56,458 nt of DNA from an uncultured Oscillospiraceae bacterium (GTDB taxonomy: Bacteria; Bacillota; Clostridia; Oscillospirales; Oscillospiraceae), in NCBI GenBank assembly GCA_951801655.1, contig CATONV010000007.1, positions 1-56,458 on the forward strand, in the 5' to 3' direction. A program made the translations under genes and the position numbers. Position 1 is the stretch's first letter. Each line of letters begins with the position of its first letter. Below the pieces are notes generated by a model, which saw only the letters and a list, made by a program, of their open reading frames with translations, was not told the DNA's origin and did no database searches. Below are positions 34,901 to 42,437 of the stretch, piece after piece.

Positions 34901-35788
34901 ATGTCCTTTGCGGGAGATGTGAAAAACGAGCTGTGCCGCGTCCCTCTGAGCCGCAAGTGCTGCGCCCAGGCGGAGGCCTACGGCGCGCTGCTCTACTGCA
35001 ACACCTTCCACGCCGGTCAGGCCCGCATCGTCACTGAAAACGGGGCCTTTGCCCAGCGGCTGCCCGTGTTGTTCAAAAAGGCCTTCAAGCTTACCTTCGA
35101 CCGCCTGCCCCAGGGGGAGGGCAAGCAGGTCTTCGAAATCACTGCTTCAGAAAAGCTTGCCGCCCTCTACCATGCCTTCGGCGGGCATCCAAGGGAGGTG
35201 GCCCTCCACCTCAATTTCGCCGTGGTGGAGGAGAACTGCTGCCGCTCCGCCTTTCTCCGGGGGGCCTTTTTGGCCGGAGGTTCGGTTACCGACCCAAGAA
35301 AGGGCTACCATCTGGAGCTGGCCACCTCCCACCACAGCGTGAGTCGGGAGGTGCTGGCCCTGATGCGGGAGCTGGATCAGGAACCCAAATCCGCCCAGCG
35401 CAAGGGAAACGCGGTCATTTACTTCAAGCAGAGCGATAAAATCGAGGATTTCCTCACCTGCATCGGCGCACCGGTGGCCTCCATGGAGGTGATGAACGCC
35501 AAGCTGGAGAGGGACCTGCGGGGCAAGGTGAACCGCCGGGTAAACTGTGACGCCGCCAATCTGGACAAGGCGGTGGAGGCTGCCATGTCTCAGGTGGAGG
35601 CCATCCGCCGGCTGGAGAAGGCGGGGACCCTCATCACCCTTCCGGACAAGCTCCGGGAGGTGGCCGCCCTGCGCCTGGCCCACCCGGAGGACACCCTGGC
35701 CCAGCTGGCCCAGCGGTGCGACCCGCCCATTACCAAATCTGCCCTCAACCACCGGCTGCGCAAGCTGGTAGAATTGGGAAAGGAGTGA
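34901..35788 (+). CDS. whiA: DNA-binding protein WhiA
   Basis: WhiA has a degenerate LAGLIDADG homing-endonuclease-like N-terminal part (residues about 15-200; SAFLRGAFLAGGSVTDP) and a C-terminal HTH (about 235-290; LAQLAQRCDPPITKSALNHRLRKL). It influences cell division and chromosome segregation in Firmicutes and sporulation in actinobacteria. The length is 295 residues. The ATG follows GGAGGGGTGAACA, three bases after the yvcK stop, so they share a transcript. Confidence 0.95.
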   Translation: MSFAGDVKNELCRVPLSRKCCAQAEAYGALLYCNTFHAGQARIVTENGAFAQRLPVLFKKAFKLTFDRLPQGEGKQVFEITASEKLAALYHAFGGHPREVALHLNFAVVEENCCRSAFLRGAFLAGGSVTDPRKGYHLELATSHHSVSREVLALMRELDQEPKSAQRKGNAVIYFKQSDKIEDFLTCIGAPVASMEVMNAKLERDLRGKVNRRVNCDAANLDKAVEAAMSQVEAIRRLEKAGTLITLPDKLREVAALRLAHPEDTLAQLAQRCDPPITKSALNHRLRKLVELGKE

Positions 35789-35792
35789 GACG

Positions 35793-36092
35793 GTGGCGTG
35801 GTATTTTATAGTCGACACCTATATCGACAAAGAGAGAGGCCGCGGCGAGTATGACGATTACATCCGCCGGGTCAGACCCATTGTGGAGGCGCATGGGGGA
35901 AAATATCTGGTGAGGACAGAGCATATCAGTCACCTGAATGAGAAGCGGATGCCGCAGCGAGCGATTGTCATTCGCTTTGACACAAAGGAGCAGTTGAACC
36001 GCTGCTTTTCGTCGCCGGAATACAGGGCTATCATGTCGAAACGAACCGAAAGTGTAGACAGCCGGGCGATCATCGCTGAGGGGCTGGATTGA
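35793..36092 (+). CDS. DUF1330-family protein
   Basis: The 99-residue product begins at a GTG after AAGGAGTGAGACG, four bases after the whiA stop. The fold is a ferredoxin-like dimeric alpha-beta barrel type: YFIVDTYIDKERGRGEYDDY, then EAHGGKYLVR, and a MPQRAIVIRFDTKEQLNRCF segment, all typical of DUF1330. The function is unknown; related barrels are small enzymes or stress proteins. It appears cotranscribed with whiA and is followed by a GNAT gene. Confidence 0.85.
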   Translation: MAWYFIVDTYIDKERGRGEYDDYIRRVRPIVEAHGGKYLVRTEHISHLNEKRMPQRAIVIRFDTKEQLNRCFSSPEYRAIMSKRTESVDSRAIIAEGLD

Positions 36093-36123
36093 GGGAAAAC
36101 ATAAGCGTAAAGGAGGAGAAATC

Positions 36124-36609
36124 ATGTCAAACTGCACTTTTCGCCCCGCTGTGCCGGGAGACGAGGAATTGATTTTAAGCTTTATTCAAGCCTTGGCGGA
36201 CTATGAAAAAATGTCCAACCAGGTGGTGGCCACTCCGGAGGTCCTGCGGGAGTGGATTTTTGAGAAAAAGACGGCAGAGGTCATCTTTGCCGAGGCCGAG
36301 GGAAAGGCGGTGGGCTACGCCCTGTTTTTCCACAACTTCTCCACCTTCCTGGGCCGGGCGGGCATTTATCTGGAGGACCTGTTCGTCCTGCCCGAGGAGA
36401 GAGGGCACGGCTACGGCAAGGGCCTGCTGAAGGAGCTGGCCCGCATCACCGCAGAGAGGGGCTGCGGCCGGCTGGAGTGGGCGTGCCTGGACTGGAACCA
36501 GCCCTCTATAGACTTCTACACCAAGCGCATGCGCGCCGTCCCCATGGACGAGTGGACAGTGTACCGTCTCACCGGGGAAACCCTGGAGGAAGCGGCAAAG
36601 CCTGAGTAG
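36124..36609 (+). CDS. GNAT-family N-acetyltransferase
   Basis: The 161-residue protein resembles diamine (spermidine/spermine-type) acetyltransferases. VGYALFFHNFSTFLGRAGIYLEDLFVL begins near residue 63, and the acetyl-CoA binding loop is PEERGHGYGKGLL (R/Q-x-x-G-x-G/A). The C-terminal ACLDWNQPSIDFYTKRMRAV holds the conserved tyrosine. The substrate is not determined. The start ATG follows AAAGGAGGAGAAATC. It stands between the DUF1330 gene and dnaE. Confidence 0.9.
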   Translation: MSNCTFRPAVPGDEELILSFIQALADYEKMSNQVVATPEVLREWIFEKKTAEVIFAEAEGKAVGYALFFHNFSTFLGRAGIYLEDLFVLPEERGHGYGKGLLKELARITAERGCGRLEWACLDWNQPSIDFYTKRMRAVPMDEWTVYRLTGETLEEAAKPE

Positions 36610-36685
36610 AGGCGGGAAAAGGCCCCCTTGCAAAAGGAGGCTTGCCGCCTGCGGGCGGACACGAGAGAAAGAGGAGGACCCAACC

Positions 36686-39600
36686 ATGTCCTTTGTCCAC
36701 TTACATCTGCACACGGAATTTTCCCTGCTGGACGGCGCCTGCCGCATCAAGAAGCTGGTGGAACGGGTGAAGGACCTGGGCCAGGAGGCGGTGGCCATCA
36801 CCGACCACGGCTGTATGTACGGGGTAATCGACTTTTATCGGGCCTGTAAGTCTGCGGGAATCAAGCCCATCATCGGCTGCGAGGTCTACGTGGCCCCCCG
36901 GGGGCGGACCCGGTTCCAGAAGGTCCACGAGTTCGACTCCCACTACAACCACCTGGTCCTGTTGTGCCGTAACGAGGAGGGCTACCGCAACCTCAGTTAC
37001 ATGGTGTCCAAGGGCTATCTGGAGGGCTTTTACATCAAGCCCCGGATCGACCTGGACCTGCTGCGGGAGCATACCGGCGGCCTGATCGCCTGTTCCGCCT
37101 GTATGTCCGGGGAGGTTTCCCGGCTGCTTCTGTCGGGGGACTATGACAAGGCGAAGGAAGTGGCCCTGGAGATGCGGGGTCTCTTTGGGGAAGACGGCTA
37201 CTACCTGGAGCTCCAGGACCACGGCATCCAGGCCCAGAAGCAGGTGAACGCCCGGCTCATCCGCCTCAGCGAAGAGACAGGCATCCCTCTCATCGCCACC
37301 AACGACGCCCACTACCTGCGCCGGGAAGACGCCGAAACTCAGGATATCCTCATGTGCATCCAAACGGGCAAAACCCTGGACGAGCCCGGCCGCATGCGCT
37401 TTGAGACCCGTGAGTTCTTCGTCAAGTCAGAGGAGGAGATGTCCGCCCTCTTCCCCGACCACCCCGAGGCCATCGAAAACACGGCAAAGATTGCGGAGCT
37501 GTGCAATGTGGAGTTTGAGTTCGGCAAGTATCACCTGCCCCTGTTCTGTCTCCCCGAGGGCTGGAGAGACGGAGAGGCCTACTTCCGCAAGCTGTGCCTG
37601 GACGGCTTTGCTTGGCGATACCCGGCCCAGCCCCCGGAGTACTTAAAACAGCTCAACTACGAGATGGACATGATCCGTAAGATGGGCTTTGTAGATTACT
37701 TTCTCATCGTCTCCGACTTCATCGGCTACGCCAAGGGACGGGGCATCCCGGTAGGGCCGGGCCGGGGGTCGGCGGCGGGGTCTATGGTGGCCTACTGCCT
37801 GAATATCACCAACGTGGACCCCATGGAGTACGGGCTGTACTTTGAACGCTTCCTCAACCCGGAACGGGTGTCCATGCCCGATATCGACATCGACTTCTGC
37901 CCCCGCCGGCGGCAGGAGGTCATCGACTATGTGAAGGGCAAGTACGGCGAGGACCACGTGGCCCAGATTGTCACCTTCGGCACCATGGCCGCCCGGGGCT
38001 CCGTCCGGGACGTGGGGAGAGTGCTGGGGGTGCCCTACGGCGAGGTGGACACCCTGGCCAAGCTCATCCCAAGCGGGCCGGGGGCGCTGCACATCACTCT
38101 GGAGGATGCCTTGAAGCTGTCCAAGCAGCTCAAGGACGCCTATGACGAGAGTCCTGCCACCAAAAAGCTGATCGACACCGCCATGGCCATCGAGGGCATG
38201 CCCCGGAACACCTCCACCCACGCCGCCGGGGTGGTGATTACCCGCCGCCCGGTGGTGGACTACGTCCCCCTGGCCGCCAACGACGGCCAGCCGGTGACCC
38301 AGTACGTCATGACTACCCTGGAGGAACTGGGGCTGCTGAAGATGGACTTTCTGGGCCTGCGCAACCTGACGGTGCTGGACGACGCGGCCAGGATGGTACA
38401 GAAGAAGGAGCCGGGCTTTGCCATAGATTCCATTTCAGAAAACGACCCGGCCACCATGGCCATGCTGGCCGAGGGGAAGACCTCCGGCGTGTTCCAGCTG
38501 GAGTCCGCCGGCATGACCGGGGTGTGCGTGGGACTAAAACCCAAAAATATTGAGGATATCTGCGCCGTAATCGCCCTGTACCGCCCCGGGCCCATGGACT
38601 CCATCCCCCGATTTCTGGCCTGCGCCCAGGACCCGGCCAAGGTGACCTACAAGGACCCCTCCCTGGTGCCCATTCTGTCGGGCACCTATGGCTGCATCGT
38701 CTACCAGGAGCAGGTAATCCGCATCTTCCAGGACCTGGCGGGCTACTCCCTGGGTCAGGCAGACATGGTGCGCCGGGCCATGAGCAAAAAGAAGGTCAAG
38801 GAAATCGAAAAGGAGAGGGAGGCTTTCCTCCACGGCGACCCTGGACGAAATATCCCTGGCTGCGTGGCCAACGGGGTGCCCGAGGAAGCGGCGCAGGCCA
38901 TCTACGACGAGATGTACGACTTTGCCGAGTACGCCTTCAACAAATCTCACTCCCTGGTCTACGCCATTGTGTGCTACCAGACGGCCTGGTTCAAGTGCCA
39001 CCACCCCAGGGAATATATGGCCTCTCTGCTCACCTCGGTGCTGGACTCCACCGAGAAGGTGGCTGAGTACATTGCCGAGTGCAGAGAGATGGGCATCAAA
39101 CTGCTCCCCCCCGACGTCAATCAGTCCGGAGCCGATTTTACCGTTGTGGAGGAGGGCATCCGCTTCGGTCTGGTGGCCCTGAAGGGAGTAGGGCGGAACT
39201 TTATCGCCAATTTGCTGGAGGAGCGTGAGAAAAACGGGCCCTTCGCCGGCTTTATGGACTTCTGCGACCGGCTGTTCGACCAGGACATGAACCGGCGGGT
39301 GCTGGAAAGCCTGATCAAAAGCGGTGCTTTCGACACCATGGGCTGCCGCCGCTCCCAGCTGATGCAGGTCTACGGGCAGGTGTTGGATGGCATCGCCGCC
39401 GCCCGAAAGCGAAATCTGGAGGGCCAGATGGACCTGTTCGGCTTTGGCGAGGGGGAGGAAAACGTCCCCCTGCCCTCTCTGGTTCTCCCCGACCTGCCCG
39501 AATATACCCCCCAGGAACTGATGACCATGGAGAAGGAGACCACCGGCCTGTATCTGTCCGGACACCCCATGGATCAATACCGGGAGCTGGCCCGTCAGTT

Positions 39601-40156
39601 TGGGGCGGTAACCATCGCTTCCATTTTAAATGACTTTCAGCGGGAGGACGGCCCCAGAGAGTACCGGGACGACCAGCGGGTGTCCATCGCCGGGGTGATC
39701 TCCACCTACCGCACCCGCACCACTCGGAACAACACCCTGATGGCCTACATCAATCTGGAGGATGACACCGCCTCTATGGAGCTTCTGTGCTTCTCCCGCA
39801 CTCTCAATGAAAGCGGCAGCTTCATCCGGGAGAACAGCGCCATCCTGGCAACAGGGAAAATCTCTGTTCGGGACGAAAAGGAGCCCCAGCTGATGGTGGA
39901 TTCCATCCGCCCCCTGTCAAAGCTGGAGGCGGAGACAGTGGAAAACGGGAGGACCCTCTACCTGCGCCTGCCCGCCCGGGAGGATCCCCGGCTGCGGAAG
40001 GTGCGTCTGGCCCTGTCCTTTTTCCCCGGGAGCGAACAGGTGGTGCTTTATTTTGAGGACTGCAAAAAACGTCTGGGGTCCCGGTGTGAAATTCATCCGG
40101 CGCTGCTCAAAGACCTGACCGAGCGGCTGGGAGAGGGGAATGTGGTGGTGAAGTGA
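36686..40156 (+). CDS. dnaE: DNA polymerase III subunit alpha
   Basis: The replicative polymerase subunit has, in order, a PHP domain (FVHLHLHTEFSLLDG; residues about 1-270), the palm with catalytic aspartates in MPDIDIDFC, the fingers and tandem HhH region, a beta-clamp-binding motif QMDLF (residues 914-918) and a C-terminal OB fold (about 1000-1080; VSIAGVISTYRTR). The length of 1156 residues is normal for DnaE1. PHP metal ligands (HLHTEFS, DHG) look intact. The ATG follows GAGGAGGACCCAACC. It overlaps the start of the first mgtC-like gene (TGATG), so the transporter pair is read on the same message. Confidence 0.96.
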   Translation: MSFVHLHLHTEFSLLDGACRIKKLVERVKDLGQEAVAITDHGCMYGVIDFYRACKSAGIKPIIGCEVYVAPRGRTRFQKVHEFDSHYNHLVLLCRNEEGYRNLSYMVSKGYLEGFYIKPRIDLDLLREHTGGLIACSACMSGEVSRLLLSGDYDKAKEVALEMRGLFGEDGYYLELQDHGIQAQKQVNARLIRLSEETGIPLIATNDAHYLRREDAETQDILMCIQTGKTLDEPGRMRFETREFFVKSEEEMSALFPDHPEAIENTAKIAELCNVEFEFGKYHLPLFCLPEGWRDGEAYFRKLCLDGFAWRYPAQPPEYLKQLNYEMDMIRKMGFVDYFLIVSDFIGYAKGRGIPVGPGRGSAAGSMVAYCLNITNVDPMEYGLYFERFLNPERVSMPDIDIDFCPRRRQEVIDYVKGKYGEDHVAQIVTFGTMAARGSVRDVGRVLGVPYGEVDTLAKLIPSGPGALHITLEDALKLSKQLKDAYDESPATKKLIDTAMAIEGMPRNTSTHAAGVVITRRPVVDYVPLAANDGQPVTQYVMTTLEELGLLKMDFLGLRNLTVLDDAARMVQKKEPGFAIDSISENDPATMAMLAEGKTSGVFQLESAGMTGVCVGLKPKNIEDICAVIALYRPGPMDSIPRFLACAQDPAKVTYKDPSLVPILSGTYGCIVYQEQVIRIFQDLAGYSLGQADMVRRAMSKKKVKEIEKEREAFLHGDPGRNIPGCVANGVPEEAAQAIYDEMYDFAEYAFNKSHSLVYAIVCYQTAWFKCHHPREYMASLLTSVLDSTEKVAEYIAECREMGIKLLPPDVNQSGADFTVVEEGIRFGLVALKGVGRNFIANLLEEREKNGPFAGFMDFCDRLFDQDMNRRVLESLIKSGAFDTMGCRRSQLMQVYGQVLDGIAAARKRNLEGQMDLFGFGEGEENVPLPSLVLPDLPEYTPQELMTMEKETTGLYLSGHPMDQYRELARQFGAVTIASILNDFQREDGPREYRDDQRVSIAGVISTYRTRTTRNNTLMAYINLEDDTASMELLCFSRTLNESGSFIRENSAILATGKISVRDEKEPQLMVDSIRPLSKLEAETVENGRTLYLRLPAREDPRLRKVRLALSFFPGSEQVVLYFEDCKKRLGSRCEIHPALLKDLTERLGEGNVVVK

Positions 40157-40878
40157 TGGTATTACTGGACTATCTGCGTCAATTCAACACGCCATCCGTC
40201 CTCGTGCGACTGACCTTGGCGGTGGCGTTCGGAGGGCTGATCGGCGTCAACCGGGAGCACAAGCGGCGTCCGGCGGGCTTTCGCACCTATATGCTGGTAT
40301 GTCTGGGCTCAGCCATGACCGGCGTTCTCAGTCAGTACCTGTGGGTCATGAGCAACACCCAGTGGGCGGACGTCTCTTCTCTGCTGAATAAACAAATCGA
40401 CGTCTCCCGCATTGGGGCCAAGGCCATTGGGGGCGTCGGTTTTCTGGGAGCTGGCACAATTTTAATTACCGACCAGTCAGAGGTCAAAGGCCTGACCACT
40501 GCGGCAGGACTGTGGGCCTCCGCCTGCCTGGGGCTGGCCATTGGAGCGGGGTTTTACGAGGGGGCGCTGGCGGGCTTCGCGGCTATTTTTCTGAGCATCA
40601 AGGTGCTGCCCCGGTTCGAGGAGTTTCTGCTTTCCCGCTCCCGGAATATGAACCTGTACGTGGAGCTGGTCTCCTCTGAAAGGGTACGGGATTTTATCGT
40701 CCTGCTAAAGGCTATGAACATCCAGATTTTTGATGTGGAGCTGGAACGCAAGAGGCAGAATACCGGCACCGGGGCCAGCGTCGTGTTTTACCTCCATCTG
40801 CCCAAAAGTCAGTCCCACACCAAGCTGCTGACCAATCTGTCCTATAGCCCGGACGTGCGGGTCATTGACGAGATATAG
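40156..40878 (+). CDS. MgtC/SapB-family membrane protein (first copy)
   Basis: Four or five membrane helices fill residues about 10-145. The family motifs RLTLAVAFGGLIGVNREHKRR, RPAGFRTYMLVCLGSA and KAIGGVGFLGAGTI are clear. The C-terminal cytoplasmic part (about 155-240) is ACT-like. The start ATG at 40156 overlaps the dnaE TGA; a GTG one codon earlier is less likely. MgtC proteins influence magnesium homeostasis and ATP synthase activity in pathogens, but gut homologues are uncharacterised. A second copy follows 11 bases after. Confidence 0.88.
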   Translation: MVLLDYLRQFNTPSVLVRLTLAVAFGGLIGVNREHKRRPAGFRTYMLVCLGSAMTGVLSQYLWVMSNTQWADVSSLLNKQIDVSRIGAKAIGGVGFLGAGTILITDQSEVKGLTTAAGLWASACLGLAIGAGFYEGALAGFAAIFLSIKVLPRFEEFLLSRSRNMNLYVELVSSERVRDFIVLLKAMNIQIFDVELERKRQNTGTGASVVFYLHLPKSQSHTKLLTNLSYSPDVRVIDEI

Positions 40879-40889
40879 GGGGTGCGGAC

Positions 40890-41579
40890 ATGCTGCATGG
40901 TTTGGATTTTCTGCGAGGCATGGATATTCTCAGTGTTACCGTTCGGTTGGCGCTCGCGCTGGTGTGCAGCGGTATGATCGGCATTGAGCGGGCAGATAAA
41001 CGCCGGCCCGCCGGATTCCGCACCCATATCCTCATCTGTCTGGGCGCGGCAATCGCCGCCATGACCAGCGTACATCTGTTTGTTACCATGAACTACTATC
41101 TGGACGTAGCCCGCATGGGGGCCGGGGTGGTGTCCGGCATCGGCTTTATCGGCGCGGGAACCATTATGGTGACTCGCCGCCGGAGGGTGAAGGGGCTGAC
41201 CACCGCCGCAGGACTGTGGGTGGTGGCCATTGTGGGACTGTGCTGCGGCTTCGGATTTTACGAAGGAGCGGTCTACACCACCATTCTGGTGCTGGTGGCC
41301 GAGGTGTTCTTTTCCAAGCTGGAGTACCGTCTTCTCCGAAACAACCGGGAGATCAGCGTCTATTTGGAGTACACAAAGCCCTCCTGCCTGGAGGAGATTG
41401 TAGACCGCTGCCACATGCTGGGCATCAAAATTGTGGACGTGGAGATCACCCGAAAAAATGACGAGACCGGCGCCTCCTGCGCCATGCTGGCCCTCAGCTC
41501 CCGCCAGGGGGCGGGAAAGGAGGATATTCTCCAGAACCTGAACGGCGTAGACGGCGTGATCACTGTGGTAGAGACATAA
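40890..41579 (+). CDS. MgtC/SapB-family membrane protein (second copy)
   Basis: This 229-residue protein repeats the pattern of the first copy: RLALALVCSGMIGIERADKRR, RPAGFRTHILICLGAA, and VSGIGFIGAGTI, with four or more membrane helices and a C-terminal cytoplasmic domain (about 150-229). The two are paralogues rather than a broken gene, since both are full length. The ATG has TAGGGGGTGCGGAC before it. A type A palindromic repeat begins 12 bases after the TAA. Confidence 0.88.
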   Translation: MLHGLDFLRGMDILSVTVRLALALVCSGMIGIERADKRRPAGFRTHILICLGAAIAAMTSVHLFVTMNYYLDVARMGAGVVSGIGFIGAGTIMVTRRRRVKGLTTAAGLWVVAIVGLCCGFGFYEGAVYTTILVLVAEVFFSKLEYRLLRNNREISVYLEYTKPSCLEEIVDRCHMLGIKIVDVEITRKNDETGASCAMLALSSRQGAGKEDILQNLNGVDGVITVVET

Positions 41580-41590
41580 TAGGTAACACC

Positions 41591-41668
41591 TGTAGGGGCG
41601 GATACCATCCGCCCGCACGATGATGCAGTGTATGTTGTGATCGCGGGCGGGTATTACCCGCCCCTACA
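41591..41668. repeat. Palindromic intergenic repeat, type A
   Basis: TGTAGGGGCGGATACCATCC mirrors GGTATTACCCGCCCCTACA; inner CCGCCCGC and GCGGGCGG arms also pair. It is the best matched copy for the TGTAGGGGCGG/CCGCCCCTACA ends. Confidence 0.82.
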
Positions 41669-41717
41669 GATTGCCGCCAGCAATTCTGCATATTGCTATC
41701 ATCTTTCATAAACAATA

Positions 41718-41756
41718 TTATATATTTCCCCGCCCGGAGGGCGGGGAAATATATAA
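41718..41756. repeat. Perfect 18-bp hairpin
   Basis: TTATATATTTCCCCGCCC pairs without mismatch with GGGCGGGGAAATATATAA across a 3-base GGA loop. It has no U-tract on either side. It lies between the second mgtC-like gene and the yjdF promoter and may block transcription in either direction or serve as a protein-binding site. Confidence 0.8.
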
Positions 41757-41787
41757 TGAATGGAAGAAAGGAAAAGCCTCCTTTTCA

Positions 41788-41816
41788 TTGCGTTTCTCTG
41801 CTGTTTCTGCTATAAT
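41788..41816 (+). promoter_or_regulatory. Promoter of the yjdF transcript
   Basis: TTGCGT (41788-41793), a 17-base spacer ending TGC and TATAAT (41811-41816) form a promoter with an extended -10 (TGCTATAAT). The leader to the ATG is about 115 bases. Confidence 0.8.
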
Positions 41817-41821
41817 AGTTC

Positions 41822-41930
41822 CGCAGAGATAAAAACACAGGGCGGTTGGTAGTCCGTCCGCGGGCCGCGCTCCCGTCAGTAGCCTTCCCTCCCGGGTCGT
41901 CCTTTCTCTGACGTACAAATCAGGGAGGAA
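41822..41930 (+). ncRNA. Probable yjdF riboswitch leader
   Basis: The roughly 110-base leader is enclosed by CAGAGA (41824-41829) pairing with TCTCTG (41905-41910). Inside are GGTTGGTAGTCCGTCC, CGTCAGTAGCCTTCCCTCCC and GGTCGTCC segments that look conserved. A GC hairpin (CGCGGGCCGCG) lies in the middle. In Firmicutes, the yjdF (azaaromatic-sensing) RNA class precedes DUF2992/YjdF genes, exactly as here. The identification rests on context and remembered motif pieces; a covariance search would settle it. The ribosome site CAGGGAGGAAACTGAAT follows directly, which would allow translational control. Confidence 0.72.
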
Positions 41931-41937
41931 ACTGAAT

Positions 41938-42357
41938 ATGGACAGAAACGCAAGCAGCTTTACCGTGCTGTTTCAGCCGCCCTTCTGGGTCGGCGTGGCC
42001 GAGAGGTGGGACGCAACGGGTTACTCAGCGGCCCGGGTGGTCTTTGGCCCTGAACCCACCGACCCTTGGCTCTACGAATGGCTTCTGAGAGAGTGGCACA
42101 GGCTGCGGTTCAGTCCGGCGGCAGAGGGAACGTGCCCGGTGAAAGCGTGCAAAAACCCCAAGCGGGCCCAGCGTGAGGCCCGTGCGGCTATCCAGGGCGC
42201 GGGTCCCAGCACCCGGGCCCAGGAGGCTCTCAGCCGCCAGCGGGAACAGGAGGGAAGACTCCGCCAGGTTCAGAGTCGACAGGCAGAGCAGGCGGCAGCG
42301 GAGCGGAAATACCTTCTGCATCAACAAAAAAAGCGCGAAAAAAAGCGGGGCAGGTAA
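41938..42357 (+). CDS. yjdF: YjdF-family protein (DUF2992)
   Basis: The 139-residue protein matches the YjdF family: an N-terminal FTVLFQPPFWVGVAER, then ARVVFGPEPTDPWLYEWLL, a middle NPKRAQREARAA, and a Gln/Arg/Lys-rich C-terminal helix (about 85-139; ALSRQREQEGRLRQVQSRQ). The function is unknown; in Bacillus it is controlled by a riboswitch that binds azaaromatic compounds, suggesting a role in tolerating toxic aromatics. The basic helical tail suggests nucleic-acid binding (inference). The gene has its own promoter, leader and terminator, so it is a self-contained unit. Confidence 0.88.
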   Translation: MDRNASSFTVLFQPPFWVGVAERWDATGYSAARVVFGPEPTDPWLYEWLLREWHRLRFSPAAEGTCPVKACKNPKRAQREARAAIQGAGPSTRAQEALSRQREQEGRLRQVQSRQAEQAAAERKYLLHQQKKREKKRGR

Positions 42358-42374
42358 ACACCTGTCCCGTTTTT
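42346..42374 (+). terminator. Intrinsic terminator of yjdF
   Basis: CGGGGCAGGT pairs with ACCTGTCCCG (one wobble), followed by TTTTT. The stem begins before and includes the stop codon. Confidence 0.9.
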
Positions 42375-42437
42375 GTCAACACTGCTTAAGGGAATTGACG
42401 GCTTTCTTAACCGCCTTCCTGTCAGCCCTGCGGTCTC

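Noticed and set aside
41718-41918. 66-codon minus-strand frame upstream of yjdF
   Set aside because: It lies across a perfect hairpin, a promoter and the riboswitch-like leader on the other strand, and has no ribosome site.
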